Shown: positions 9,182 through 18,328, counted from the first letter of the stretch. The stretch is DNA of 64,000 nucleotides from Methanobacterium_D oryzae (GCF_050433505.1 NZ_JBNPXC010000001.1:496001-560000); one strand, 5' to 3'. Translations and numbers: made by a program. Notes: generated from the sequence alone by a model not told the origin.

Positions 9182-9560
9182 AAGCGAATATATATTCAAA
9201 ACTAAAATATAAGTGTTTTTATTTAAATATTATATTGTAAAGTCAAGGATAACTTAGTTATTTATTCTAATTTGTCATCTTCGAAGTATTTTATTTTTTA
9301 ACATTTCCTGAAGTATTGGCGTTTATTTTTTGAATTAATCTAATATGGATTTCTTCTAGTTAAATTAAAGAATTTAAATCTTTATTGGAATACAATTTCT
9401 AAATTGTTTGATATATTATGAATATATATTCAAAATGGCGCTATAAAGTTTTGATTAAAAATAAGCCAGCTGATATTATTAATAGATTTAAAAAAATGTA
9501 TTTATAATTGAATAAATAAGAGAATATTCGGTGTGTCGTGCGTTAAAAGTTCTAATCTTA
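9182..9560. promoter_or_regulatory. DUF134 promoter region with two identical 12-bp palindromes
   Basis: The gap between the DUF134 gene and the PfkB gene contains GAATATATATTC twice, at 9186-9197 and 9420-9431. The first copy lies 4 bp upstream of the DUF134 start codon, where transcription would begin if the mRNA is leaderless. The rest of the 379 nt is AT-rich and shows no convincing gene. Confidence 0.45.
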
Positions 9561-10478
9561 TTATATGCTCCATTTTTCACGCATTCGATCAAGAGCCATA
9601 TCATAATTAGGAATGTTTGTCTGGCATCCTTCAGCTTCCACTATAAATGATGAAACTGCTGAAGCGAATTTTCCACAGTATTCAAGATTTTCTCCATTTA
9701 AATAAGCATTTAAAAAAGCTGCACGGTATGAATCCCCTGCACCAGTTGGATCTACAGGTTCTCTAATAACAGCATTAACTTTTATCTTTTTATTGGAATA
9801 GATTACACTTCCATCCTTACCATAAGTTTTAACTACAATTTCAGGGCCAATTTCTCTTAAGCCCTCAATACCAACATTTAATGTTTTAAGTATTCTGTCA
9901 ATTTCATAGTGGTTACCGAATAATATATTAGAAACACTTATGGTGCTTTTAAGCTCTTCTGGAGAGTACATATGAAGATCCTGACCTGGATCGAAAGATA
10001 TTAACTTTTCATGGTTACGGGCTACTTCTCCTGATCTTCTATTGAAACTTGGATCTCCTGTTGCTAAATGAACCGCATTTACCTTTTTAATGGCTTTTTC
10101 TGATGGTTCTGATTCTTTAAAATAAGCTGCAGCCCCCCAGTAAAAATAACTTATCTGATCGTTATTGGAATCAGTAAATACCCATGCCATTGGGGATTTT
10201 TCATTTTCAATCACTATCATGTTTTTAGTGTCGATTTTCATTTTTTTAAGTTTAGCATGATAAAGAGAATCTTTAAAATCAGTTCCTACAGCAGATACAA
10301 GTGCAGTATTAAGACCTAAATTAGCTGCAACCATTGCAACATTGGCTGCTGCTCCTCCATCAAAGTTTTTTATTTGTTTAATTAGTGTAGATGAATTTGG
10401 GGATGGAAATTCTTTTACAAGGACTATAGAATCGAAAGCTGTATGTCCAATAGCTAGTAAATCTGTTTTTTTAATCAG
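9561..10478 (-). CDS. PfkB-family carbohydrate or nucleoside kinase, possible CTG start
   Basis: Ribokinase-fold kinase with the two family signatures: a Gly-rich segment (FDGGAAANVAMVAANLG) near residue 40 and DPTGAGDSY with the catalytic Asp near 245. Archaeal members include nucleoside kinases and sugar kinases, and the substrate cannot be told from sequence. The start is odd. AGGTGAT is followed four bases later by CTG (10476-10478), the same geometry as the TTG start of lysS. The only ordinary in-frame start upstream is a GTG at 10485-10487 that lies inside the ribosome binding site. No operon partner is seen. Confidence 0.85.
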   Translation of the reverse strand: MIKKTDLLAIGHTAFDSIVLVKEFPSPNSSTLIKQIKNFDGGAAANVAMVAANLGLNTALVSAVGTDFKDSLYHAKLKKMKIDTKNMIVIENEKSPMAWVFTDSNNDQISYFYWGAAAYFKESEPSEKAIKKVNAVHLATGDPSFNRRSGEVARNHEKLISFDPGQDLHMYSPEELKSTISVSNILFGNHYEIDRILKTLNVGIEGLREIGPEIVVKTYGKDGSVIYSNKKIKVNAVIREPVDPTGAGDSYRAAFLNAYLNGENLEYCGKFASAVSSFIVEAEGCQTNIPNYDMALDRMREKWSI

Positions 10479-10873
10479 AAAAATCACCTGTAATTTACTT
10501 GTAAATATTGCAAATTATATTATTTTTAGCCTTTAGACATTTTATTTTAAAACTATTTAAAATATTGGATAGGCATTTTTGTCTTTATAAATGATTTATT
10601 GTTTCATCTATAAAACAAAAAATTTTTTAAACTCATTTAGGTTAGAATTTTATATTTTAGATCTATCGAGCATATTATTTTGGCATTATAATCTTTTTAA
10701 ATTTGATAATATGCCTTATAAATTTAAATGGAAATCAGATAGTACTTAAATTAGTTATATCTTGCCTTTGCAGGATTAACATATACTTCAGATATTATTC
10801 ATACATTTTTTAGAATATATTTATTTAGTTCTTTTTAGAAATTTAAAACAACAATTGACCATGGGGAGTTTAA
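10479..10873. promoter_or_regulatory. divergent promoter region, PfkB / glutamine-synthetase-like gene
   Basis: About 395 nt of AT-rich sequence separates two divergent genes. A TATA-like AATATATTTATTT lies near 10812-10825, about 50 nt before the plus-strand start codon, and GGGGAG precedes that ATG. I found no GGAA-N6-TTCC site here, so NrpR control of this glutamine-synthetase-like gene is not indicated. Confidence 0.35.
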
Positions 10874-12286
10874 ATGGATGAGATTGATGTATTGGAAGAT
10901 GAAGACCAATCTGTAGAAATAAAAGAACAAAAGGAAATTAAAGATATGGAAAGGAGTATATCCATTGATAGAAGGAATGTTTCTCTTTTGAAAGACGTTA
11001 AGTTTATCCGAATACTTTGGTGCGACAATGCAAACATAATAAGAGGAAAAGCAGTCTATTTAAACTTTCCTGAAAATTTAAAATATTATGTAGGTATTTC
11101 AGAGGCACAACAAGCAATTCCTGTAATGTATGATGGAGTTATTCTTGAAAGTGGACTTAGTGCAGTAGGCGAAGTGTATCTTATGGCTGATATGTCTAGT
11201 TTTACTTCTATTCCTTATTCTCCAGGTCATGGACGTGCTATGGGGGATATGATCAAAAATGGAAAGACATGGAGTAATTGTCCACGAGGTTTTTTAAAAA
11301 AAATGATTAAAGAAGCTGCTAAGATGAATATTTCAATTAAAGGTGCATTTGAAAATGAATTTTATCTTTTGAAAAAGCGAGATGAAGAGATATCTCCTGT
11401 AGATAATACTCCTTTTGCATCAACCTACTCTATGGATTTAAATAAGGAAGTTATCGGAGATATTGTTGATTCACTTGTAGATCAAAATATGGAAGTTCAA
11501 CAGTACTATCCAGAATCTGGGCCTGGACAGCAGGAAATTACAATTGGATATGCTGGTGCAATTAGGGCATGTGATAATCAAATTGCATTTAGGGAGACTG
11601 TAAGAGCTGTTGCAAGTAAGCATGGTTTAATAGCATCATTTCTTCCTAAAATATTTCAGAATAATCCGGGAAATGGATGTCATTTGCATTTAAGCTTATG
11701 GAATGAAAATAAAAACATTTTAGGAGATCCTGAAAATAAATACATGATTTCAAAAGGAAGCAGTCAATTTATTGCAGGTATTTTACACCACCTTCCAGCA
11801 CTTATGGCTATAACAACTCCTATCCCTAACTCCTATAGGAGGATTATTCCTAACAGTTGGAGTGGCGCTTTTCAGTGCTGGGGAATTGACAATAGAGAAG
11901 CTGCAATTAGAATCATTTCAGAACCTGATGGAATCGTTAAGAACTTTGAATTAAAAACATTAGATGCCTCTTCTAATCCTTACCTTGCATTTGGGGCAGT
12001 TATTGCAGCAGGAATTGATGGAATAAAAAATGAAATGGAACTTGAAGATCCAATTCAGGAGAATCCTGAAAATCTCAAAAAAGAAGATAGCATTGATTAT
12101 AAAATCAGACGTTTACCTTCAAAATTAGATGAAGCAATTAATGAATTAGAAAAAAATAAGGTAATATTGGATGCAATGGGATATGAGCTTTCTAAAGCTT
12201 ATATTGCAGTTAAAAAAACAGAACTAGAAGTATTAGGAAATCTCAAACCAAATGAAGAAGTTGAACTTCTGCTTGAGAAATACTAA
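10874..12286 (+). CDS. glutamine-synthetase-family ligase (GlnA paralog)
   Basis: 470 residues with the glutamine synthetase fold. The catalytic landmarks are visible: ENEFYLL, a PESGPGQQEI metal-ligand segment, GNGCHLHLSLW with the ATP/metal histidine, and the Arg-rich SYRRIIPN. It differs clearly from the canonical GlnA at 49982-51310. It has an acidic N-terminal extension of about 40 residues, lacks the usual substrate loops, and has no NrpR operator. Related proteins include gamma-glutamylpolyamine and gamma-glutamylanilide synthetases, so it may ligate glutamate to an amine other than ammonia. Its 3' end lies 3 nt from the convergent coiled-coil gene. Confidence 0.8.
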   Translation: MDEIDVLEDEDQSVEIKEQKEIKDMERSISIDRRNVSLLKDVKFIRILWCDNANIIRGKAVYLNFPENLKYYVGISEAQQAIPVMYDGVILESGLSAVGEVYLMADMSSFTSIPYSPGHGRAMGDMIKNGKTWSNCPRGFLKKMIKEAAKMNISIKGAFENEFYLLKKRDEEISPVDNTPFASTYSMDLNKEVIGDIVDSLVDQNMEVQQYYPESGPGQQEITIGYAGAIRACDNQIAFRETVRAVASKHGLIASFLPKIFQNNPGNGCHLHLSLWNENKNILGDPENKYMISKGSSQFIAGILHHLPALMAITTPIPNSYRRIIPNSWSGAFQCWGIDNREAAIRIISEPDGIVKNFELKTLDASSNPYLAFGAVIAAGIDGIKNEMELEDPIQENPENLKKEDSIDYKIRRLPSKLDEAINELEKNKVILDAMGYELSKAYIAVKKTELEVLGNLKPNEEVELLLEKY

Positions 12287-12289
12287 TAA

Positions 12290-13267
12290 TTAATCCTTTT
12301 CTCCCAAAATATCGGTAGTGCTTTTAGCTCTTATTGGTTCTATTTCATCATATTCTTCATAGTCATCTTCATATTCGTATTCATCAATTTCAATTTCTTT
12401 TGGAGGTTGTAATTTTATAATATAATCTTGTAACTCATCAATACCTTCTGGAACTCTTTTAAATAGTCTATTAAATAATCCGAGGTTTTTTAGTGTTGTT
12501 ATAGCTTCTAATGACATTGAAAGATATTGTTCCAACGTTCGTTTTTTAGCTTCCAATTCGATGATTTCATCGTCTTTTTTGTTAGCTACTTCTTGAAGAT
12601 GCCTATATTTATTTTCTAACTTGTTGTATTCCATTTGAATGTTATTAAGATTATTAATATTTGTTTGGAGCGTTTTTATTTCGTTTTCATGTTTGAATTT
12701 GAGATTTAATAATTTATCATGGGCATCTTTTAAGTTAGCTATTTCCTTTTCTTTACCTGCAAGATCATTTTTAAGGCTTTTATTGGTAATTTTGTGGATT
12801 TCTATTTGGCCTTGAAGATTTTCTTTTTCTTTAAGCTTATCCTGTAATACCCGGGTTTCATTTTCTAAATCAATTCCCCTTTTCATGTATTCTTTTTTAA
12901 ATTTTTCAGCATCAATCTCAGATTTGCTTAATAATTGTTTTAGTTCCTCTATCTGATCTTTATATGCTTTTTCAAGGATATTTTCTTTAGATTTATATGC
13001 TTCTTCAAGCTCTTCGAGTTTGGATTCTGCTTTTTGGACTTTAAGTTCTTTTTCCTGTATTTTAAGTTCTTTTAATTTAAGTTCAAGTTCTGTTGCATGT
13101 AATTTTGAATCAATTTCTTTTGATTTATGTAATTCATTTTCAAAAGTTTGTTTGTCCATTACAACAATATCTTCTATATTTCCAAGATTATGTTCATCTA
13201 TTTCTTCTTTTTCAATTTCTACAATGTATTTATTGTATTTTTTGAGTTTAGTTTTTAAAACACTCAT
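12290..13267 (-). CDS. coiled-coil protein of unknown function
   Basis: About 325 residues. Residues 40-270 are almost entirely long charged heptad-like coiled coil rich in Glu, Lys and Leu. A short C-terminal module follows (LGLFNRLFKRVPEGIDELQ), and then a very acidic tail with repeated Asp, Glu and Tyr. There is no signal peptide or membrane helix, so it is probably a cytoplasmic structural or scaffold protein. The ATG at 13265-13267 is preferred because GAGTGGT lies just upstream; a TTG 12 bp further upstream is possible. It is convergent with the glutamine-synthetase-like gene and 62 nt downstream of the ModE-like regulator. Confidence 0.7.
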   Translation of the reverse strand: MSVLKTKLKKYNKYIVEIEKEEIDEHNLGNIEDIVVMDKQTFENELHKSKEIDSKLHATELELKLKELKIQEKELKVQKAESKLEELEEAYKSKENILEKAYKDQIEELKQLLSKSEIDAEKFKKEYMKRGIDLENETRVLQDKLKEKENLQGQIEIHKITNKSLKNDLAGKEKEIANLKDAHDKLLNLKFKHENEIKTLQTNINNLNNIQMEYNKLENKYRHLQEVANKKDDEIIELEAKKRTLEQYLSMSLEAITTLKNLGLFNRLFKRVPEGIDELQDYIIKLQPPKEIEIDEYEYEDDYEEYDEIEPIRAKSTTDILGEKD

Positions 13268-13329
13268 ATGACCACTCAACCCATGTGTTCCTAACTAAGT
13301 TTATTATTACCATCGTTTCCAAGCGTTAA

Positions 13330-14202
13330 TTATCTGTTAATGCTTTCAAACCCATTATTTTCTACTATTTTTTGTCCTCTATAACTTAGTATAAAGTCTA
13401 AAAAATTTTTTATTGTTTTATCTTCTTTATTACATATAACACTACTTAAAATATGCCGCGTGTCTATTTTTAGGATATCTGAACCTTCCACTAAACTACT
13501 ACTTAGGAATGTATAGAACTTAGGATTGTTTTTAATAAATTTTAAAGCTTCATATGGGGATTTAAATTCTTCAGTTATTTTATATTGAATTTTATTATCA
13601 TCCAATGTATTCCATGCAAGCCTTTGGGGTGAATCAACTATTTCAACAAAATTTTTCCTATTTAAGTCGTTAATGTCGTTTATAGTTGTATCTCCTCTTG
13701 AGAAAAGAACCATGTAGTCATAGGCAATTGGTATAAAATCTAAATTATGTATAAATGCATTTACAGGATCATCCAATGTTAAAATGTCAATCATGTCTAG
13801 GCTTGCAAGATAAAGAGCTTCTTTATCACTTGTTTTGTATATCACAGAGTTTAGACCATATTCTATAGACATTATTTCCATAAGATTTGAAGAGATATAT
13901 CCTCCGCAAATAACTATTTTTTCCCTTTCTTTAAGCCGTTTTTTATACTTTTCATATTTTTGAAGCATTTTAATAGCTTCATCTGTTAATCCAGAACCTG
14001 CACCTGTAGTGATAACAAGTTTAAAACCAAGTTTTTCTTCAGCTTCTCTTATCCGCCGATTTAATACTGTATGGGATATTCCCAGTATTTTAGAGGCTTT
14101 TCTTTGTGACCATGTTTTAGACACGACTTTTAAAGCTTCAAAAAGCTTATAACTGAATACATGCCCTTCTATTTCAAGACTAACCTTTGGATGGTAATCC
14201 AT
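13330..14202 (-). CDS. ModE/LysR-type HTH regulator with solute-binding domain
   Basis: The N-terminal 80 residues form a winged helix of the ModE/LysR type (SQRKASKILGISHTVLNRRI). The remaining 200 residues resemble a periplasmic-binding-protein fold used as an intracellular ligand sensor, with IVICGGYISSNL and a C-terminal LSYRGQKIV. ModA- or TupA-like sensor domains fused to ModE-like helices are known in archaea, so molybdate or tungstate is a reasonable but unproven ligand, in keeping with the Mo/W genes of this window. It is divergent from hxlB, with a weak GTGAT ribosome binding site before the ATG. Confidence 0.75.
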   Translation of the reverse strand: MDYHPKVSLEIEGHVFSYKLFEALKVVSKTWSQRKASKILGISHTVLNRRIREAEEKLGFKLVITTGAGSGLTDEAIKMLQKYEKYKKRLKEREKIVICGGYISSNLMEIMSIEYGLNSVIYKTSDKEALYLASLDMIDILTLDDPVNAFIHNLDFIPIAYDYMVLFSRGDTTINDINDLNRKNFVEIVDSPQRLAWNTLDDNKIQYKITEEFKSPYEALKFIKNNPKFYTFLSSSLVEGSDILKIDTRHILSSVICNKEDKTIKNFLDFILSYRGQKIVENNGFESINR

Positions 14203-14341
14203 TTAAATCACGAATTTTAAATTAGACAACAATATTTTTATCTTATGCTTATTCTAACATTATATAACAAATCAATATTATATAGATAAATGTATCGAAT
14301 GAAATTATCAAAGAATGCGTTAACTGTGCAATGGTGAGAAA

Positions 14342-14926
14342 ATGATTTTAAATGAGGCCATAGATGAAATAATAGACAATATACAGGAAGTATCTTCTGA
14401 GATTGACAGTGAAAGTATTATGCAAATGCTTGATATGTTAATTGATGCAAAAAACGTTTTTATTATTGGTCTTGGAAGATCAGGGCTCGTAGCACGAGCT
14501 TTTGCAATGAGGTTAATGCATCTTGGAATAAGTGTATATGTTGTTGGGGAGACTATAACTCCTGCTATTAATTCTGACGACTGCTTACTTGCAATTTCAG
14601 GGTCAGGAGAAACCAGTTTTATCATAAGCACTGCTAAAACCAGTAAAAATAGAAATGCAAAAATAATTGCTGTAACTTCCTATGATGATTCTACTTTAGG
14701 AAAGCTTTCTGACCTTATTATACATATTAAAGGTAGAACTAAAATTGATTCAGAAAAAGATTACATTAAACGCCAAATAAATGGTAGACATCAGCCTTTA
14801 GCTCCATTAGGTACATTATTTGAGGTTTCAACCCTTATATTCCTTGAAGGAGTTATAGCTGAGCTTATGAATAAAATGGGAAAAACAGAGGCAGATTTAA
14901 AAGCTAGACATACTGTACTTGAGTAA
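14342..14926 (+). CDS. hxlB: 6-phospho-3-hexuloisomerase (SIS domain)
   Basis: The enzyme interconverts D-arabino-3-hexulose 6-phosphate and fructose 6-phosphate. In archaea this step supplies ribulose 5-phosphate by the reverse ribulose-monophosphate route and can also help formaldehyde handling. The 194 residues form one SIS sugar-isomerase domain with FIIGLGRSGLVARAFAMRL near residue 40, ISGSGET near 90 and the C-terminal KARHTVLE typical of the family. GGTGAGAAA precedes the ATG. No 3-hexulose-6-phosphate synthase gene lies beside it; in many methanogens that activity is fused elsewhere. Confidence 0.9.
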   Translation: MILNEAIDEIIDNIQEVSSEIDSESIMQMLDMLIDAKNVFIIGLGRSGLVARAFAMRLMHLGISVYVVGETITPAINSDDCLLAISGSGETSFIISTAKTSKNRNAKIIAVTSYDDSTLGKLSDLIIHIKGRTKIDSEKDYIKRQINGRHQPLAPLGTLFEVSTLIFLEGVIAELMNKMGKTEADLKARHTVLE

Positions 14927-15042
14927 TTGCCCAAGATTCATTTATTTTCTATTTTTACAGATTGAATTATCAATACTACTCTTTTTATCAGATTTAAAAT
15001 AAACATTAAATTATTTAGGATAGAGTTAAAATAAATTAATAT

Positions 15043-15783
15043 ATGTCTCCAAGGGGAAGAATTTTAATAGTTATTTTAATTATTTTACTGGGCGTATTGT
15101 TTATTTATTTAATATGGCCTGAAGTCCCGGTTAAATCAGGAACAGTTAGTTCAAGAACAGTAATCAGCACTATTAATCTTCCAAATCCCCAAATAAGCAC
15201 TAATGTTTCTGTTGAAAACGCTATACAAAACAGACATTCTATTAGACAGTATACTAATGAATCTTTAAGTTTACAGGATGTTTCGCAACTTTTATGGGCT
15301 TCTCAGGGGATTACAGACACAACACGAAAATTTAGAGCAGCGCCTTCTGCTGGACATATGTATCCTCTTGAAATGTACATTATGGTTGGTAAAGGGAGAG
15401 TAAATGGATTAGCTGAAGGTTTATATCACTATGATCCTCAAAATCACAGGCTGGAAAAGATTCTAAATGGAGATTTACGTGCTGATTTTTCAAAGGCGGC
15501 GCATGGACAGCAATGGGTAAATGATGCTCCTGTAAATATTATAATTACTGGCGTTTATGGCAAAATGATAAATAAGTACAAAGACGAAAAGCTCAGCACT
15601 CGATTTGTAGATATGGAAGCGGGACATGTTGGGGAAAATATTTATCTTGAAGTTGAAGCAAGAAATCTGGCAACTGTAGCTATAGGATCTTTTTACGAAG
15701 ATCAGGTTATAGAACTTCTCCATCTACCTGCTAATGAAACACCATTATATATTTATCCAGTAGGGCATTCTGCAAAAGGTTAA
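15043..15783 (+). CDS. membrane-anchored SagB-type nitroreductase family protein
   Basis: One N-terminal hydrophobic helix (residues about 6-26) is followed by a nitroreductase-fold domain of the SagB/ThcOx subgroup. Landmarks are NRHSIRQYTNESLSLQDVSQ, LLWASQGIT, and SAGHMYPLEMYI. Such proteins bind FMN and oxidise or reduce small molecules. SagB relatives oxidise azolines in peptide natural products, but no cyclodehydratase or precursor peptide is visible nearby. The anchor suggests the domain is held outside the membrane. It ends 37 nt from the convergent fdhD. Confidence 0.78.
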   Translation: MSPRGRILIVILIILLGVLFIYLIWPEVPVKSGTVSSRTVISTINLPNPQISTNVSVENAIQNRHSIRQYTNESLSLQDVSQLLWASQGITDTTRKFRAAPSAGHMYPLEMYIMVGKGRVNGLAEGLYHYDPQNHRLEKILNGDLRADFSKAAHGQQWVNDAPVNIIITGVYGKMINKYKDEKLSTRFVDMEAGHVGENIYLEVEARNLATVAIGSFYEDQVIELLHLPANETPLYIYPVGHSAKG

Positions 15784-15820
15784 ATACATTCGGAAAACTT
15801 CTAAAAGAAGAATAGGGAAA

Positions 15821-16573
15821 TTAAACTAAAATTCTGGAAGGATGGGTATAAATATTAAACCTACCTCCTCTTACAAATCCAACAATAGTAATATTTGCTT
15901 CTTCCCCAACTATATGTCCTGATGTAGTTGGCGCGGATTTAGATGCTATAATTGGTATTCCAACTCTTGCAATTTTTATTATCATATCTCCAGGCATTCT
16001 ACCGCTTGAAAACATAAAACTATTTGAAAGATCAATTTCTTGCAATTTTGCAGCTCCAACCACCTTATCAATAGCCACATGTCTGCTTACATCTTCTATA
16101 GCGATGATATTATCCTCATTTATTAATGCCGCAATATGGGTACCTCCTGTTTCACTCCATATTTTTGAACTTTCTCTTAATTTCTTAGAAGCAGCTAATA
16201 TTTCTTCTTTAGTGACTTTTAAATCTGATTCAACTTTTTTTGTGAGATCCATTTTACCTCTCATGCCTCCAAAACAATCAGAACTCATAACAAGTTCACG
16301 TCTTAAATCAAAATCCGCAAGATCAGTAGTAATTTCAACAATTCGATTATCTATATTTATATCTGTTATATCTTCTGCAGAACTGATTAACCCTTCACCA
16401 AGTAAATATCCAACTGAAAATTCTTTTAAATAGGTTGGGCTCATAGAGAAATTCCCAATAACAGTTTTATTTACTATAATTTTTATTTCTTCATCCCTGC
16501 TGATTTTTTCGTCTATTTCATGGGCTTCTTTGTCTACTCTTACTGCTTTTATATTTTTGAACATTTCAGGCAT
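15821..16573 (-). CDS. fdhD: formate dehydrogenase sulfurtransferase FdhD
   Basis: FdhD transfers sulfur from a cysteine desulfurase to the Mo/W-bis-pterin cofactor of formate dehydrogenase. The 250 residues show EFSVGYLLGEGLI, the catalytic-loop Cys in SSDCFGG near residue 116, ETGGTHIAAL, and EDVSRHVAIDKVVG. The usual CxxC of bacterial FdhD is reduced here to one Cys (C-F-G-G). GAGGTCATATC precedes the ATG. No formate dehydrogenase structural gene is in the window. Formylmethanofuran dehydrogenase carries a related cofactor, so a role there is conceivable but inferred only. Confidence 0.9.
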   Translation of the reverse strand: MPEMFKNIKAVRVDKEAHEIDEKISRDEEIKIIVNKTVIGNFSMSPTYLKEFSVGYLLGEGLISSAEDITDINIDNRIVEITTDLADFDLRRELVMSSDCFGGMRGKMDLTKKVESDLKVTKEEILAASKKLRESSKIWSETGGTHIAALINEDNIIAIEDVSRHVAIDKVVGAAKLQEIDLSNSFMFSSGRMPGDMIIKIARVGIPIIASKSAPTTSGHIVGEEANITIVGFVRGGRFNIYTHPSRILV

Positions 16574-16720
16574 GATATGACCTCAAACTGAGTTTAATAA
16601 TTTAAAAGTTATATATCTAATAAGCTTAGAAATGATAAATAAAGGTATTGAGAATTAATCAAATAGTATATTAAATAATCTAAAGTATTTCAAAAAAGAT
16701 TTTTAAAGTTTTAAGTATGG

Positions 16721-17062
16721 TTATTTAGACATTGGAGTAGTTGATTTTTCAGAACCTGTTACTATGTCATCAACCCATGAAATAGCTGCTGCGATATTTG
16801 GGTAGCCAATGGTGTTTGTAATAATGAGTAAAGTATGGTACAGTTCTTCTGATGAAGCCCCATGCATCATTGCTCTTCTTGCATGGCTATGAACGCCTCC
16901 TTCAGAACGTATTGCGGCAGAAGCTGCAAGTTGTGCAAGATGACATGTTTTTTCATCTAGGGGGCCCATTTCTTTGGCTACACGGCCTAATTCATCTAAA
17001 GCATTACCATATTCTTTAAATCTTCTAGTAATTTGTTTATAATTATCGGGTAATTCGTGCAT
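16721..17062 (-). CDS. carboxymuconolactone decarboxylase family protein
   Basis: A small all-helical CMD/AhpD-fold protein of 113 residues. The segment SAAIRSEGGVHSHARRAMMHGAS carries the Glu and His of CMD-type members in place of the CxxC pair of AhpD peroxidase partners, so thiol redox activity is not expected. The ATG at 17060-17062 follows GGTGGAGATG closely and gives MHELPDNYK; in-frame starts up to 17089 exist. No substrate can be assigned. It sits between fdhD and moaA on the same strand but with wide gaps. Confidence 0.82.
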   Translation of the reverse strand: MHELPDNYKQITRRFKEYGNALDELGRVAKEMGPLDEKTCHLAQLAASAAIRSEGGVHSHARRAMMHGASSEELYHTLLIITNTIGYPNIAAAISWVDDIVTGSEKSTTPMSK

Positions 17063-17322
17063 TTTTTTCATCTCCACCACATTATTCATCTCCTTAATAA
17101 TTTTTTAGCAAGTAGTAATATTAATTTAATTAGGTATATTTATTACTAAAAATTTTAATGTCTGAAAATTAATGCATGTAAAAATGTCATATTGCATTAT
17201 AGTATTTTTTAAATGTATTTGCCCTAAATCACAATTAAAAAATATGTGTAGAAAAATAAGCTAATTAGAAATAAACGTATTTAAAGTTATACAGCAGATG
17301 CTAAATTATTAAAAATAAATAG

Positions 17323-18264
17323 TTAGCGTGCTGTTTCTGCACATTCTTTATAAAATGGCTCTCTATCTGCTATAGCATTCAAAAATATTTTTTTAAGTTC
17401 CTCATCGGAATATCCGAGACGTATAGGCTCTATAAGATCTACAAGATTGTCATTTCGAAGTAAACATGGTTTAATTTTTCCATCAGGGGTAATTCTAAGC
17501 CGGGTACAATTCTTACAGAATTCTGTATTGTCCATTGGTTTTACAATCTCAATTTCTCCGCCTTCAAGGAAATATTTCTTTCTATCTTGCATAAATTGTC
17601 GTGTTTTAACATCATCAGATATTTCATTAAGTTCGTTTTCTAATTCATCCATTTCATAATGGTATTCATCAAAAAAGTCATTATCTGGGCATGTTTCTGT
17701 TTTTAAAAGCTCAATAAGTTGTAAAATTGCGCCATTCTCTTTACAGAACTGGAACATATCCCATATTTCATGATGATTTATTCCCTTCATAACTACCATA
17801 TTGACTTTAACTGGATAGAGTCCTGCCGCGGAAGCTTTTATAATTCCTTCTTTAGCTTTTTCTATGTAATCACGCCGGGTTATAAAGCGGTAAGTTTCAG
17901 GGTTTAATGTATCAAAACTTACATTCACTCGATTTAATCCTGCTTGTTTTAATTCATGAGCATATTTCCCGAGTAAAGTTCCATTTGTAGTTAAAGCAAT
18001 ATCTTTAAATCCAATTGATGATATTTTCTGAACTATTTCGACAATATCATCTCTTATTAACGGTTCTCCGCCAGAAAGTCTTATTTTCCCCACACCAATA
18101 TCTGCAGCAACTTTGGCTACTCTATAGATTTCATCATCTGTCATTTCATATTTCTGCGGTATTATGCCGTCATGATGGCAATAAAAGCACTTAACATTGC
18201 AGCGATTGGTTATTGAGATTCTCAGTGAAAACACTGGCCTTTCATATTTGTCCTTTGCAGTCAT
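17323..18264 (-). CDS. moaA: GTP 3',8-cyclase MoaA
   Basis: This radical-SAM enzyme starts molybdopterin (pyranopterin) synthesis by cyclising GTP. The N-terminal cluster motif CNVKCFYC is near residue 25, RLSGGEPL near 60, and a second C-terminal cluster site (FCKNCTR and KPCLL) binds substrate GTP. At about 313 residues it has the usual length for the family. It lies 64 nt downstream of mobB on the same strand. The ATG at 18262-18264 is preferred; a TTG two codons upstream is possible. The product serves the tungsten/molybdenum pterin of the Fwd enzyme encoded nearby. Confidence 0.93.
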   Translation of the reverse strand: MTAKDKYERPVFSLRISITNRCNVKCFYCHHDGIIPQKYEMTDDEIYRVAKVAADIGVGKIRLSGGEPLIRDDIVEIVQKISSIGFKDIALTTNGTLLGKYAHELKQAGLNRVNVSFDTLNPETYRFITRRDYIEKAKEGIIKASAAGLYPVKVNMVVMKGINHHEIWDMFQFCKENGAILQLIELLKTETCPDNDFFDEYHYEMDELENELNEISDDVKTRQFMQDRKKYFLEGGEIEIVKPMDNTEFCKNCTRLRITPDGKIKPCLLRNDNLVDLIEPIRLGYSDEELKKIFLNAIADREPFYKECAETAR

Positions 18265-18328
18265 TTTCAATCAACGCTTTATTTTTAAACACTTGGCTTT
18301 CAGTTTTAATGAATTTATATTTCACTAT

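Noticed and set aside
9418..9507. 29-codon plus-strand frame beginning ATGAATATATATTC
   Set aside because: No ribosome binding site; it starts inside the second copy of the GAATATATATTC palindrome and has no hydrophobic or conserved-looking pattern.
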